From Planctomycetales bacterium 71-10 (GTDB taxonomy: Bacteria > Planctomycetota > Planctomycetia > Isosphaerales > Isosphaeraceae): DNA of 64,000 nucleotides. The notes beneath the pieces are model-generated. The model searched no databases and was not told where the DNA came from. It worked only from the letters and a program-made list of their open reading frames with translations. Each line of letters starts with the position of its first letter. Positions within the stretch are counted from its first letter, which is position 1. Where the stretch lies: the NCBI GenBank assembly GCA_001898385.1, contig MKTT01000089.1:113204-177203 (forward strand), in the 5' to 3' direction. Position numbers and translations under genes: made by a program. Of this stretch, positions 51,457-59,077 are shown piece by piece.

Positions 51457-52827
51457 TCAAGCTCGTCGGACGAGGATCCGCCTGGGATCGGCCGAACTCA
51501 ATTGGACGAGCCCCCCGGCCTGGCTCCATCGCCAGAGCCCGAAGGAGCCGAAGTCGAGGAAGGCCGACGAGTCGCCCGCCGTCGCGAACTCCTGGACGTC
51601 CGCGGAACTCAGGCGCTGATAGCCGAGGGCCGCGGACCATCGCCAGAAGCCGGACTGGCCGAAGTCGATATAGAGGAACCCATCGATCGACGTCGACATC
51701 TGCCCCGGATCGGCGGCGTTGATCTTCGCGAAGCCCGCCCCGGCGTTCCAGGTCCACAGCCCGAAGGCCCCATAGTCGACGAACAGCGATCCGTCGACGC
51801 CGGGCTCGACGGCCTCCGGGTCGGCGATGTTGAGCAGTTGGAAACGCGCCGAAGCCGACCAGCGCCAGAGGCCGGAGGGGCCGAAGTCGAGGTAGACGTA
51901 GCCGTCCCGGGCGGCCTTCATCCCCTCCGGATTCGCCCCGTTGAGCTGACGAAATCCGCCGGCCGAGGTCCACGACCAGAAGCCGAACGGCCCGTAATCG
52001 ACGTACAGGACGCCGCCGGGCCCCACGGCGAGGTTCTCGGCGTTCGCATCGTTGATCTTCCTGTAGCCGGCCGTCGTCGACCACGACCAGAGCCCCTGGC
52101 CGCCGAAGTCCAGGAAGAGGCTGCCCCCGCCAGCATCGACCATCGTCTCCGGGGCGGCCGTATTCAACTGGGCGTATCCCGCGTCCGCCGACCACGACCA
52201 GAGGCCCGACGGGCCGAAGTCGAGGTAGAGCGAATCGCTGTTCACGAGCGATCCCCCAGCGGGGACGACCTTGAAGATCACCCGATAGGTCCCCTCGATC
52301 GACTTGCCGGTCGCCGCCCTCACACCCTGGCCGCCGAGGCTGTAAGATCCGTTGGTGTTGGCCGAGATCCCGACGTAATACACCCCGTCGACGGCCCGCT
52401 TGTTCGGCTCGAAGGAGAACGAATCGTCGACCTTCCTGCTCTGATTCGGCGCGCCTCCCGCGAAATTCGGGCCGATGATCCGGATCGAGCCGCGGAGTCC
52501 TCCTTCGCGATCCGTCGCATTCCAGTTCGTGTCGAGCAAGGTCACGATCAGCCGGTCCCCCGCCTGGAGCCGGATGGCGTAAAGGTCGACGTCGTCGTCG
52601 CCCGGGCTCTCGATCTCGCTCGTGTAGCCGCAGCTCGACAGGTAGTTCCTGTCGAGGACGAACGCCCGGGAAGCCTCGGCCCCCCCCAGCTCCGGAACGG
52701 GGACCGGCGCGCAGACGGCGTCTCCGGCCATCGCGATCCGGCTCTCGCAGGCTTCGACCCGGGGACGAAAGCTCGAACGATCACGTCGCCTTAAGAAGGT
52801 CCCCATCCGATTCGCGATATTCATCAT
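51457..52827 (-). CDS. Secreted protein with PPC-like domain and seven 37-residue tryptophan-rich repeats
   Basis: 456 aa from ATG 52827; a longer frame starts at 52893. The N-terminus carries the planctomycetal export pattern (FLRRRDRSSFRPRVEACESRIAMAG). Residues about 60-190 resemble a pre-peptidase C-terminal (PPC) beta-sandwich (DDDVDLYAIRLQAGDRLIV). Residues 199-456 are seven consecutive units of 37 residues (the last 36) of the type xLYxDFGxxGLWxWSxxAG. Seven identical-length units suggest a seven-bladed propeller, perhaps with a ligand site between blades. Extracellular; function unknown. Confidence 0.82.
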   Translation of the reverse strand: MMNIANRMGTFLRRRDRSSFRPRVEACESRIAMAGDAVCAPVPVPELGGAEASRAFVLDRNYLSSCGYTSEIESPGDDDVDLYAIRLQAGDRLIVTLLDTNWNATDREGGLRGSIRIIGPNFAGGAPNQSRKVDDSFSFEPNKRAVDGVYYVGISANTNGSYSLGGQGVRAATGKSIEGTYRVIFKVVPAGGSLVNSDSLYLDFGPSGLWSWSADAGYAQLNTAAPETMVDAGGGSLFLDFGGQGLWSWSTTAGYRKINDANAENLAVGPGGVLYVDYGPFGFWSWTSAGGFRQLNGANPEGMKAARDGYVYLDFGPSGLWRWSASARFQLLNIADPEAVEPGVDGSLFVDYGAFGLWTWNAGAGFAKINAADPGQMSTSIDGFLYIDFGQSGFWRWSAALGYQRLSSADVQEFATAGDSSAFLDFGSFGLWRWSQAGGLVQLSSADPRRILVRRA

Positions 52828-53195
52828 CGACGCCGGCCCCCGCCTTTGGATTCGACCGAATTTCGAACGGGCATTCCTTTCAGAGACGAACAAGACGACC
52901 TCGCCCGACCAAGCTAGGGGACGTCCCGCATGCTGTCAAGCGGCGCGGAAACCGCGCGAGATCGCGGCCGTCTTCGCCCCCTCCGCCGGCCGCTCGTCCC
53001 CGCGCGAGATTTTCCGGCGATTCCAACGGTGTCGGATCGCCTCGGGCGTCGATCGGCCTACAATACGGTTCTCGGACGTCTGCCGCAGGTCGTCGCGTCG
53101 CCGATGGCCCGCCGCTTGCAATGAGTCCGCCGAGGGGCCCGCCGGCTCCGCCCGGCCGCATCGACCGCATCGCCTTGCACCGAGGACCGCCCGCG
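52828..53195. other. Divergent intergenic region, no gene seen
   Basis: About 370 bp between the start of the repeat protein and the start of 53196-53702. Both genes point away, so promoters of both must lie here. I see no clear -35/-10 pair or gene. Confidence 0.4.
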
Positions 53196-53702
53196 ATGAG
53201 CAACCCGCGCCCCAAGGATCCCACGCCGGACGGCCCGGACCTCGACCTAGAGACCGACTCGCGGTTCCCCTCCGGGCCGTGGGTCGGCTACTTCCTCCAG
53301 AAGGAGCTGCCCCCCGGCAAGCACGGGATGGAGCTGCGCCTGACGTTCCGCCGCGGCGTCGTCACGGGCGAGGGCCGCGACCTCATCGGCGAGTTCATCA
53401 TCCGGGGCAAGTACCAGGTCGAGGACGGCAAGTGCTGGTGGACCAAGCGGTTCGTCGGCAAGCATGACGTCGCCTACCAGGGCTACAACGAGGGCAAGGG
53501 CATCTGGGGCGTCTGGGAGATCCCTCCCTCGTGGAAGGGGGGCTTCTACATCTGGCCCGAGGCCATGGGCGACCCGACGAAGCGCAGGCTCCACGAGTCC
53601 ATCGAGGAGCCCTTCAACGACTTCATCGAGGCCGACGCCCCCGCCGTCGAGCTGGTCGCCGCCGCCGACGCCGAGCCCCAGGCCGAAGAACCGCTGGCGT
53701 GA
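53196..53702 (+). CDS. Conserved hypothetical protein, probable small beta-barrel
   Basis: 168 aa from ATG 53196. It is rich in Gly, Trp and aromatic residues: GYFLQKELPPGKHGMELRLTF-type, GEGRDLIGEFIIRGKY, and GVWEIPPSWKGGFYIWPEAM. The alternating pattern suggests a beta-barrel. I recall similar proteins of unknown function in other bacteria. Its stop overlaps the next start as GTGA, so the pair is translationally coupled. Confidence 0.72.
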   Translation: MSNPRPKDPTPDGPDLDLETDSRFPSGPWVGYFLQKELPPGKHGMELRLTFRRGVVTGEGRDLIGEFIIRGKYQVEDGKCWWTKRFVGKHDVAYQGYNEGKGIWGVWEIPPSWKGGFYIWPEAMGDPTKRRLHESIEEPFNDFIEADAPAVELVAAADAEPQAEEPLA

Positions 53703-54730
53703 GCGGCCCCGTCGCCGGACGCCGGCTCGCCCCCGTGCAACGGCTGCTCGGCCTCGCCGGGCCGACGCTCCTCGCCCTGGACGTCGCGGCCCTCGCGGGG
53801 TTCCTCGTCCGCGACCGCGCCGCCTGGCTCGCGCTGCTGATGTACCTCCCGCTCGCCCCGCCGGGCCTGGCCTCGGCGGGGCTCGACCTCGCGCGTCGGG
53901 GCCGGGGGGCGAGGGGGCCGCGGTTCGCCCTCACGGCCATCGGCCTGGCGGCGACCGCCTGCTCCTGTTCCGAAATGATCGGCCTCGGGCCGACGGCCTC
54001 GGCCCCGGGCGGCGAGACGATCCGCCTGCTCCACTGGAACGTCCTGTGGGGCGGCCGACCGAGCACCGACGCGAGCTGGACCTCCATCGAGGACGACATC
54101 CTCCGCCGCGCCCCCGACGTCGTCATCCTCAGCGAGGCCCCGCCCGACGCCCGGCTCGACTCTCTGACCCGACGTCTGGGGCCGGACTGGACCTCGACGC
54201 GGCTGGAGCACGCCCCGGGATCCGCTTACTGGTACAAGCTCGTCGCCCTGTCGCGCTGGCCGGTGCGCGACGGCCGCCCCGTCCCGATCCGCAACGGCGC
54301 GGCCCTGGACGTCCGCATCGACCGCCCCGGCCGCCCGTTGCGAATCCTGGTCGTGGACGGTCAGAGCCGGCCGACGCAGCTCCGCACGCCGATGCTGGAA
54401 GACGTCGCTGCGGCCTGCCGCCGCGCCGCGGACGAGGGCGAGCCTTACGACGCCCTCGCCGGCGACTTCAACGCCGTCGCCCGCAGCCTGGGCTTCGACG
54501 CGATCCGGTCCGCGGCCGGCGGCTACGAGGCGGCCTCGCGATCCGCCGCCGGCTGGCGCGGCACCTGGCCCATGCCCCTGCCGATCTACGACATCGACCA
54601 CGTCTGGGTCCGCTCCCCCCTTCGCGTCCTGCGCTGCGACCTCTTCGCAAACCTCGCCTGCGACCACCGCGGCCAGCTCGTCCTCCTCGCGCCGCCGCCC
54701 GCCGCCCCATCAGACGTCGTCGGCCAGTAG
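53699..54730 (+). CDS. Endonuclease/exonuclease/phosphatase-family protein with N-terminal membrane helices
   Basis: 343 aa from GTG 53699, which overlaps the previous stop (GTGA). Three hydrophobic stretches occupy residues about 15-100. The EEP domain follows, with LLHWNVLWGG, ILSEAPPD (metal Glu), LAGDFNAVARSLGF, DIDHVWVRSPLRV and the final catalytic CDHRGQLVL. This is the metal-dependent phosphodiesterase fold. Membrane-anchored EEP proteins of this type are of unknown substrate. Confidence 0.85.
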   Translation: MSGPVAGRRLAPVQRLLGLAGPTLLALDVAALAGFLVRDRAAWLALLMYLPLAPPGLASAGLDLARRGRGARGPRFALTAIGLAATACSCSEMIGLGPTASAPGGETIRLLHWNVLWGGRPSTDASWTSIEDDILRRAPDVVILSEAPPDARLDSLTRRLGPDWTSTRLEHAPGSAYWYKLVALSRWPVRDGRPVPIRNGAALDVRIDRPGRPLRILVVDGQSRPTQLRTPMLEDVAAACRRAADEGEPYDALAGDFNAVARSLGFDAIRSAAGGYEAASRSAAGWRGTWPMPLPIYDIDHVWVRSPLRVLRCDLFANLACDHRGQLVLLAPPPAAPSDVVGQ

Positions 54731-54980
54731 CTCCCCGGGGCGTCGGCGACAAAACGTCCGAACCGTCCGAAATCGACGGGCGAAACGTTCTCCAAAAAAC
54801 TACTGCTCCCCTCTATCCATGCCCCTACCCGTCCGATATACCAACAGACATCAAGGAACAGGCGAACCCTTGACAGACAAGGCTTCGCCGGAGCCCGTGC
54901 CTCGGAACCTCAACGATCGTGCGACGGCCCGGCGTCGAAGACGACCGCCGGACCACCCGCCGCCCGGAGGACCCCTCTCC

Positions 54981-57407
54981 ATGGCCCCCGAAACGTCCGA
55001 TCCCCGCCGCTGGTACGCCCACACGCTGGAGGGCCACGGCCCCGAGCACTGGCAAGACCTGATCGTCCACCTCCGTGAAGTGGCCCGGATGGCCTCCGAC
55101 TTCGCCGCCGCCTTCGGCTCCTCCGAGTGGGCGTCCCTCGCCGGCATGCTCCACGACCTGGGGAAGTATGCGGAGGATTTCCAGGATTACCTCCTCAGCT
55201 TCCGAGACGACGCGGAGGTGCTGGACGCCTCCATCCTCGACGCCTCGGCCCGAGGGCCGAACCACCCTCGCGTCGACCACTCGTCGGCGGGGGCGGTGCG
55301 TGTGTATGAGTTGTGCGACGGTCGAATCGCGCAGAACGGCGATATGCCGTCGGCCGAGGCCGCCCTCGCGATGGTCATCGCGGGTCATCACGCGGGCCTC
55401 CCCGCCAGGCAGAAGGACGATGGCTCCTTCGTCGACCTCCGCTTGAAGAAGGCCGAGAAGCAGGCCCGCCTCGACGCGGCCCGTCGCAACGGCAAGCCCG
55501 AGATCGATGAGCCGATGGGGCTCAAGCCGCCCGCGATCCCGGCGATGTTCGCACGACAGCCGATCGCCTACGGGAAGGGGCAGGATGCGAAGAAGGACGA
55601 ATGGTGCTTGCGATACGAATTCTGGACCCGCATGCTCTTCTCGTGTCTGATCGACGCCGACCGCCTCAACACCGAGGAGTTCGAGAGCCTAGCCCGCGCC
55701 GAGGAACGCAAGGCGTCTCGCGCCGAGGACGTCGGCCTCCAGACGCTGCTGGACCGGTTGAACCAGCATCTTGAGGGCGTCGCCGGCAAGGCGCGAGGCC
55801 GACTGGAGAATCTCTCGGCCGAGGCTCGTCCCGGGGCCGAGGCCGTGCTCGGCATGCGCGCCGACGTGCTGGCCGACTGCCGCAAGGCCGCCGAGGGCGA
55901 CCCGGGCCGATACTCGCTGACCGTCCCGACCGGCGGCGGCAAGACCCTGGCGGCGCTGGCGTTCGCGCTCCGACACGCGATCAAGAACGACCTCCGCCGG
56001 GTGATCGTCGTCATCCCGTTCACGAGCATCATCGACCAGACGGTTCGCGTCTATGAGGATGCATTCCGGGACCTGAAGCGCGCCCTGATCGAGCACCACA
56101 GCAACATCGACCCGACGCGGGAGACGGTCCACAACCGCCTGGCCTCCGAGAACTGGGACGCGCCGGTGGTCGTGACGACCAGCGTGCAGTTCTTCGAGAG
56201 CCTGTTCGCCGACCGCGGGACCGCCGCGCGGAAGCTGCACAACATCGCCGGGAGCGTCGTCGTCTTCGACGAGGTCCAGTCGCTCCCGCACGGCCTGCGC
56301 GAGCCGATCTTCGACGCGCTGAACCGTTTGGTCGACGACTACGGCGTCTCGATCCTCTGCTGCACGGCGACGCAGCCCGTGCTCGATATGGACACGGCCA
56401 ACCGCCAGGCGTTCCCGCACCTGGCCGGCGTCCGCGAGGTCGTCTCCGATCCCTGCCGCCTGTTCGAAATCGTCAAGCCCCGCGTCACGGCCGACTTCTC
56501 ACGCGCGACCGCCCCCGTCTCCTGGGAGGCGATCGCCGCCGAGTTGAAATCCGACGAAAACCGCCGCTCGCTGGCGATCGTCGAGCGTCGCGACGACGCC
56601 CGCGACCTCTGGGAACAGTTGAAGGACCAGAGGCCCTATCACCTCTCCGCCCTGATGTGCGCCGAGCACCGCCGCAAGATCCTGGCCGAGATCGCCGAGG
56701 CGATGAGGGATCCGACCCGCGACTGCCGGGTCGTCAGCACGACGCTGATCGAGGCGGGCGTCGACCTGGACTTCCCGGTCGTCTACCGCGTCCTCGGCGG
56801 CGTGGATGCGCTCGCCCAGGCCGCCGGTCGTTGCAATCGCTCCGGCGCCCTGACCGACGCCCAGAAACGCCCGATTCCCGGCCGCCTGATCGTCTTCCTG
56901 CCCCCCACCGACGCGCCCCGCGGCCTCGACGTCGGCCGGAAGACCACCTCGGGGATGCTGAACGACCCCAGCCTCGAACGCCTCGACCTGTTCGATCCGA
57001 CGACCTATCGGATCTACTTCAAGCGATATCTGATGAACAGGAACGTCGACGAGCGGGACGTCATGAGGGCCCGCAAGGACCGCGATTTCCCCGAGATCGC
57101 CAGGCGCTTCAAGATGATCGACGACCAGGGCCAGGTCGCCGTGATCGTGCCTTACGGGGACGCCGAGAAGCGTGTCCAGAGCTATCGCGACTATCCCTGC
57201 CTCACCACGCTGCGGGCGCTCCAGCCCTACGTCGTCAACATCTCGCAGCGGCAGTTCTGCGGACTCGTGAAGGGGGGCGTGATCGAGACGATCAACGATC
57301 AGGTCCACTGGGTCGTCCGCGGCCCCAAGCAGTACGACGAGCACTTCGGCCTGATCGTCGACGGCGTCGCCGCCTATGACCCGAAGGACCTGTGGTGCGG
57401 CGAGTAA
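54981..57407 (+). CDS. cas3: Type I-C CRISPR-associated helicase-nuclease Cas3
   Basis: 808 aa from ATG 54981, chosen for CGGAGG upstream; the frame is open to 54819. The HD nuclease domain holds MLHDLGKYAEDFQDYL and VIAGHHAGLP. The SF2 helicase follows: Walker A VPTGGGKTLA, DEVQ in VVFDEVQSLP, CCTATQP, STTLIEAGVDLDFPVVYR and QAAGRCNRSG. Cas3 is recruited to Cascade-bound DNA and degrades the target. It is the first gene of the operon; a sigma-factor gene, not cas5, follows 318 nt later, which is unusual. Confidence 0.95.
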   Translation: MAPETSDPRRWYAHTLEGHGPEHWQDLIVHLREVARMASDFAAAFGSSEWASLAGMLHDLGKYAEDFQDYLLSFRDDAEVLDASILDASARGPNHPRVDHSSAGAVRVYELCDGRIAQNGDMPSAEAALAMVIAGHHAGLPARQKDDGSFVDLRLKKAEKQARLDAARRNGKPEIDEPMGLKPPAIPAMFARQPIAYGKGQDAKKDEWCLRYEFWTRMLFSCLIDADRLNTEEFESLARAEERKASRAEDVGLQTLLDRLNQHLEGVAGKARGRLENLSAEARPGAEAVLGMRADVLADCRKAAEGDPGRYSLTVPTGGGKTLAALAFALRHAIKNDLRRVIVVIPFTSIIDQTVRVYEDAFRDLKRALIEHHSNIDPTRETVHNRLASENWDAPVVVTTSVQFFESLFADRGTAARKLHNIAGSVVVFDEVQSLPHGLREPIFDALNRLVDDYGVSILCCTATQPVLDMDTANRQAFPHLAGVREVVSDPCRLFEIVKPRVTADFSRATAPVSWEAIAAELKSDENRRSLAIVERRDDARDLWEQLKDQRPYHLSALMCAEHRRKILAEIAEAMRDPTRDCRVVSTTLIEAGVDLDFPVVYRVLGGVDALAQAAGRCNRSGALTDAQKRPIPGRLIVFLPPTDAPRGLDVGRKTTSGMLNDPSLERLDLFDPTTYRIYFKRYLMNRNVDERDVMRARKDRDFPEIARRFKMIDDQGQVAVIVPYGDAEKRVQSYRDYPCLTTLRALQPYVVNISQRQFCGLVKGGVIETINDQVHWVVRGPKQYDEHFGLIVDGVAAYDPKDLWCGE

Positions 57408-57725
57408 TCCGCCAAGGGCATGGTCCGTCCACCGCCCGCCGCTTCGGTCGACCTCAAGAAGCCGACGACGGCCGGCGGGGACGAATCCTTAAAAGGCCGA
57501 ACCGAGTAAACATCGGACCACACACCGCACCTCGATCGATGCAGCAAAACATGGGCGAACTCATGACCGGATCAATCGAAGCAAGTCCCTGGCGTCCCGA
57601 CAGCTTACGACGAACGGGCCGAGTGAATTTTCGGATTTCTTATGTGAGTGTCGATGAGATTCCGGGACCCACGTTGTACTTGTAACTGAGACGAGCGACG
57701 GCGATTCGGAGAGAGGAGGGTCCCG
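57408..57725 (+). promoter_or_regulatory. cas3-sigma intergenic region, probable promoter of the sigma gene
   Basis: A 318-nt gap, long for a cas operon. Its second half is relatively AT-rich and contains CTTATGTGAGTGTCG at 57639-57653, repeated before cas5c. A 97-aa frame at 57392-57685 has no family-like sequence and is not believed. It is the likely site of an internal promoter. Confidence 0.5.
57639..57653 (+). promoter_or_regulatory. 15-nt repeat, copy 1 (upstream of the sigma gene)
   Basis: CTTATGTGAGTGTCG, ending 72 nt before the sigma start codon. An exact copy is at 58308-58322. Chance duplication of 15 nt in 700 bp is very unlikely. Candidate autoregulatory promoter or operator element. 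Confidence 0.6.
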
Positions 57726-58316
57726 ATGTCGACGATGCAGTTCCAGGCCGAGGTCTTCCCTTCGTCGTTGCGGGAGTTACTCGGACTTGCACGGGTGCAA
57801 GACGTCGTCTTCGGCAGCATTCGGAGGCAGTTGGAATCGTTCGAGCTGGGTCGTCGATCTCAGCGGGCGATCGATGAAGACGCGAGGGAATTGCTCCAGG
57901 ATGTCATGCTGAGAGCGCTGACGAAAGAATCGACCTTTCGTCCGGAGGATGGGGGGGTCGGCTGGCTGCTAATGATGGCCCATCGACTGGTCTGCACCCG
58001 ATGCCGCCGGCTCCGCAGGAAAGAACGATGCGGCGACGGGCTGTTCGATTTGATCGCCGACCTGATCCCGACTCCGACCATCGAGGATAGGAGTTGGGTC
58101 TGGGAGGTCGTGGACGGGCTGCCGTCGACCTACAGCGAGGTCCTGCGGCTCCGCTACGACTGCGAGATGACCCCCGCGTCCATCGCCGCGAGCCTGGGAC
58201 TCGCAGACGTAAGGACCGTGTCGGATCGCCTGTATCGGGCCAAGGCACTCTTCCGGGAAGCGGTCATGACCACCCGCCCGGAAGGTATTGAGGTCCGTGG
58301 GTTGAAACTTATGTGA
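57726..58316 (+). CDS. ECF-type RNA polymerase sigma factor inside the cas operon
   Basis: 196 aa. The start has AGGAGG 8 nt upstream. Sigma region 2 spans about 45-100 (DEDARELLQDVMLRALTKES, then GWLLMMAHRLVCTRCRRLRRKER); sigma region 4 spans about 128-180 (VVDGLPSTYSEVLRLRYDCEMTPASIAASLGL, VRTVSDRLYRAKALFREAV). No anti-sigma gene is adjacent. It lies on the same strand between cas3 and cas5c. The stop codon is inside the second copy of the 15-nt repeat. It could activate the downstream cas genes and itself. Alternatively it is an inserted, unrelated cassette. Confidence 0.85.
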   Translation: MSTMQFQAEVFPSSLRELLGLARVQDVVFGSIRRQLESFELGRRSQRAIDEDARELLQDVMLRALTKESTFRPEDGGVGWLLMMAHRLVCTRCRRLRRKERCGDGLFDLIADLIPTPTIEDRSWVWEVVDGLPSTYSEVLRLRYDCEMTPASIAASLGLADVRTVSDRLYRAKALFREAVMTTRPEGIEVRGLKLM

Positions 58317-58322
58317 GTGTCG
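58308..58322 (+). promoter_or_regulatory. 15-nt repeat, copy 2 (end of sigma gene, upstream of cas5c)
   Basis: Exact copy of 57639-57653, ending 77 nt before the cas5c start. It includes the last codons of the sigma gene (CTT ATG TGA). A hexamer ATTCGG occurs exactly 65 nt after the start of both copies (57704 and 58373), which may be chance. Confidence 0.6.
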
Positions 58323-58399
58323 CCGCGCGATCCCCGCCGCGCCGCAGGCCCGGCGGGGGGACGCAGGTTCGCATTCGGCATCAAAGTGAGGTAGTGAAC

Positions 58400-59077
58400 A
58401 TGAAATTACCAGGGAGCGAGACGACGTACCGCGTCCGGCTCCGCGGCGAGTGGGCGTGCTTCACGAGACCTGAGCTCAAGACCGAGCGCGTGACGTACCA
58501 CGTCATCACGCCGTCGGCGGCGAGGGGCGCGGTGGAGGCCGTGTTGTGGAAGCCGGCGATCCGCTGGCACGTCCGGCGCATCGCCGTGCTGAGCCCGTTC
58601 AAGTTCGCGACGATCAAGCGCAACGAAGTGTCCAAGGTCGTCCCCGTCCGCAACGCCCGCGCCATGATGCGGGGCGAGGACGTGCCCGACTACTTCGCCG
58701 ACGAGGACCGCTCCCAGCGCAACGCCCTGGTGCTGCGCGACGTCGACTATCACGTCGACGTCGCCTTCACCATGACCCGCCGGGCCGGGCCGGAGGACAA
58801 CCCTCTGAAGTTCGACGAGATGTTCCGGCGTCGGCTGGAGAAGGGCCAGTACCACATGGCCCCGTACCTCGGCTGCCGCGAGTTCCCCGCGATCGTCGAG
58901 CCCGCCCGCGACGACGATCCCACGCCGATCGACGTGAGCATGGACCTCGGCCGCATGCTCCTCGACATGGACTTCGGCCGTCCCAACCGGCCCGTCTTCT
59001 TCAACGCCGTGATGACGAAGGGCGTCATCGAAGTCGCCCCCATGCCCCGTCGCGAAGACGGCCGGGAGGCGTCATGA
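58400..59077 (+). CDS. cas5c: Type I-C Cas5c, crRNA-processing and Cascade subunit
   Basis: 225 aa from ATG 58400, with GAGGT upstream; the frame is open to 58313. Family marks are RGEWACFTRPELKTERVTYHVITPSAARG near the start, LSPFKFATIKRNEV, and KGQYHMAPYLGCREFPA. In type I-C this protein cuts pre-crRNA (no cas6 exists here) and holds the crRNA 5' handle. In the segment before FRRR, where I recall a Lys-His pair in the studied homologue, this sequence reads Lys-Phe; alignment is needed. The stop overlaps cas8c (ATGA). Confidence 0.93.
   Translation: MKLPGSETTYRVRLRGEWACFTRPELKTERVTYHVITPSAARGAVEAVLWKPAIRWHVRRIAVLSPFKFATIKRNEVSKVVPVRNARAMMRGEDVPDYFADEDRSQRNALVLRDVDYHVDVAFTMTRRAGPEDNPLKFDEMFRRRLEKGQYHMAPYLGCREFPAIVEPARDDDPTPIDVSMDLGRMLLDMDFGRPNRPVFFNAVMTKGVIEVAPMPRREDGREAS

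Noticed and set aside
51460..52233. Tandem DNA repeat array (111 bp units) as CRISPR-like or satellite DNA
   Set aside because: The 111-bp periodicity is coding: seven 37-residue protein repeats with diverged codons in one clean frame.
54850..54900. TTGACA box at about 54868 as cas3 promoter
   Set aside because: No acceptable -10 box lies 16-18 nt downstream.
57392..57685. 97-aa frame between cas3 and the sigma gene
   Set aside because: No recognisable sequence, no good ribosome-binding site, starts inside cas3. Kept as intergenic, although a shorter peptide from 57541 cannot be excluded.
57639..58322. Sigma gene as a transposon insertion with 15-bp target duplication
   Set aside because: No inverted terminal repeats or transposase are visible, and matched spacing to two start codons fits regulation better. 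Not fully excluded.
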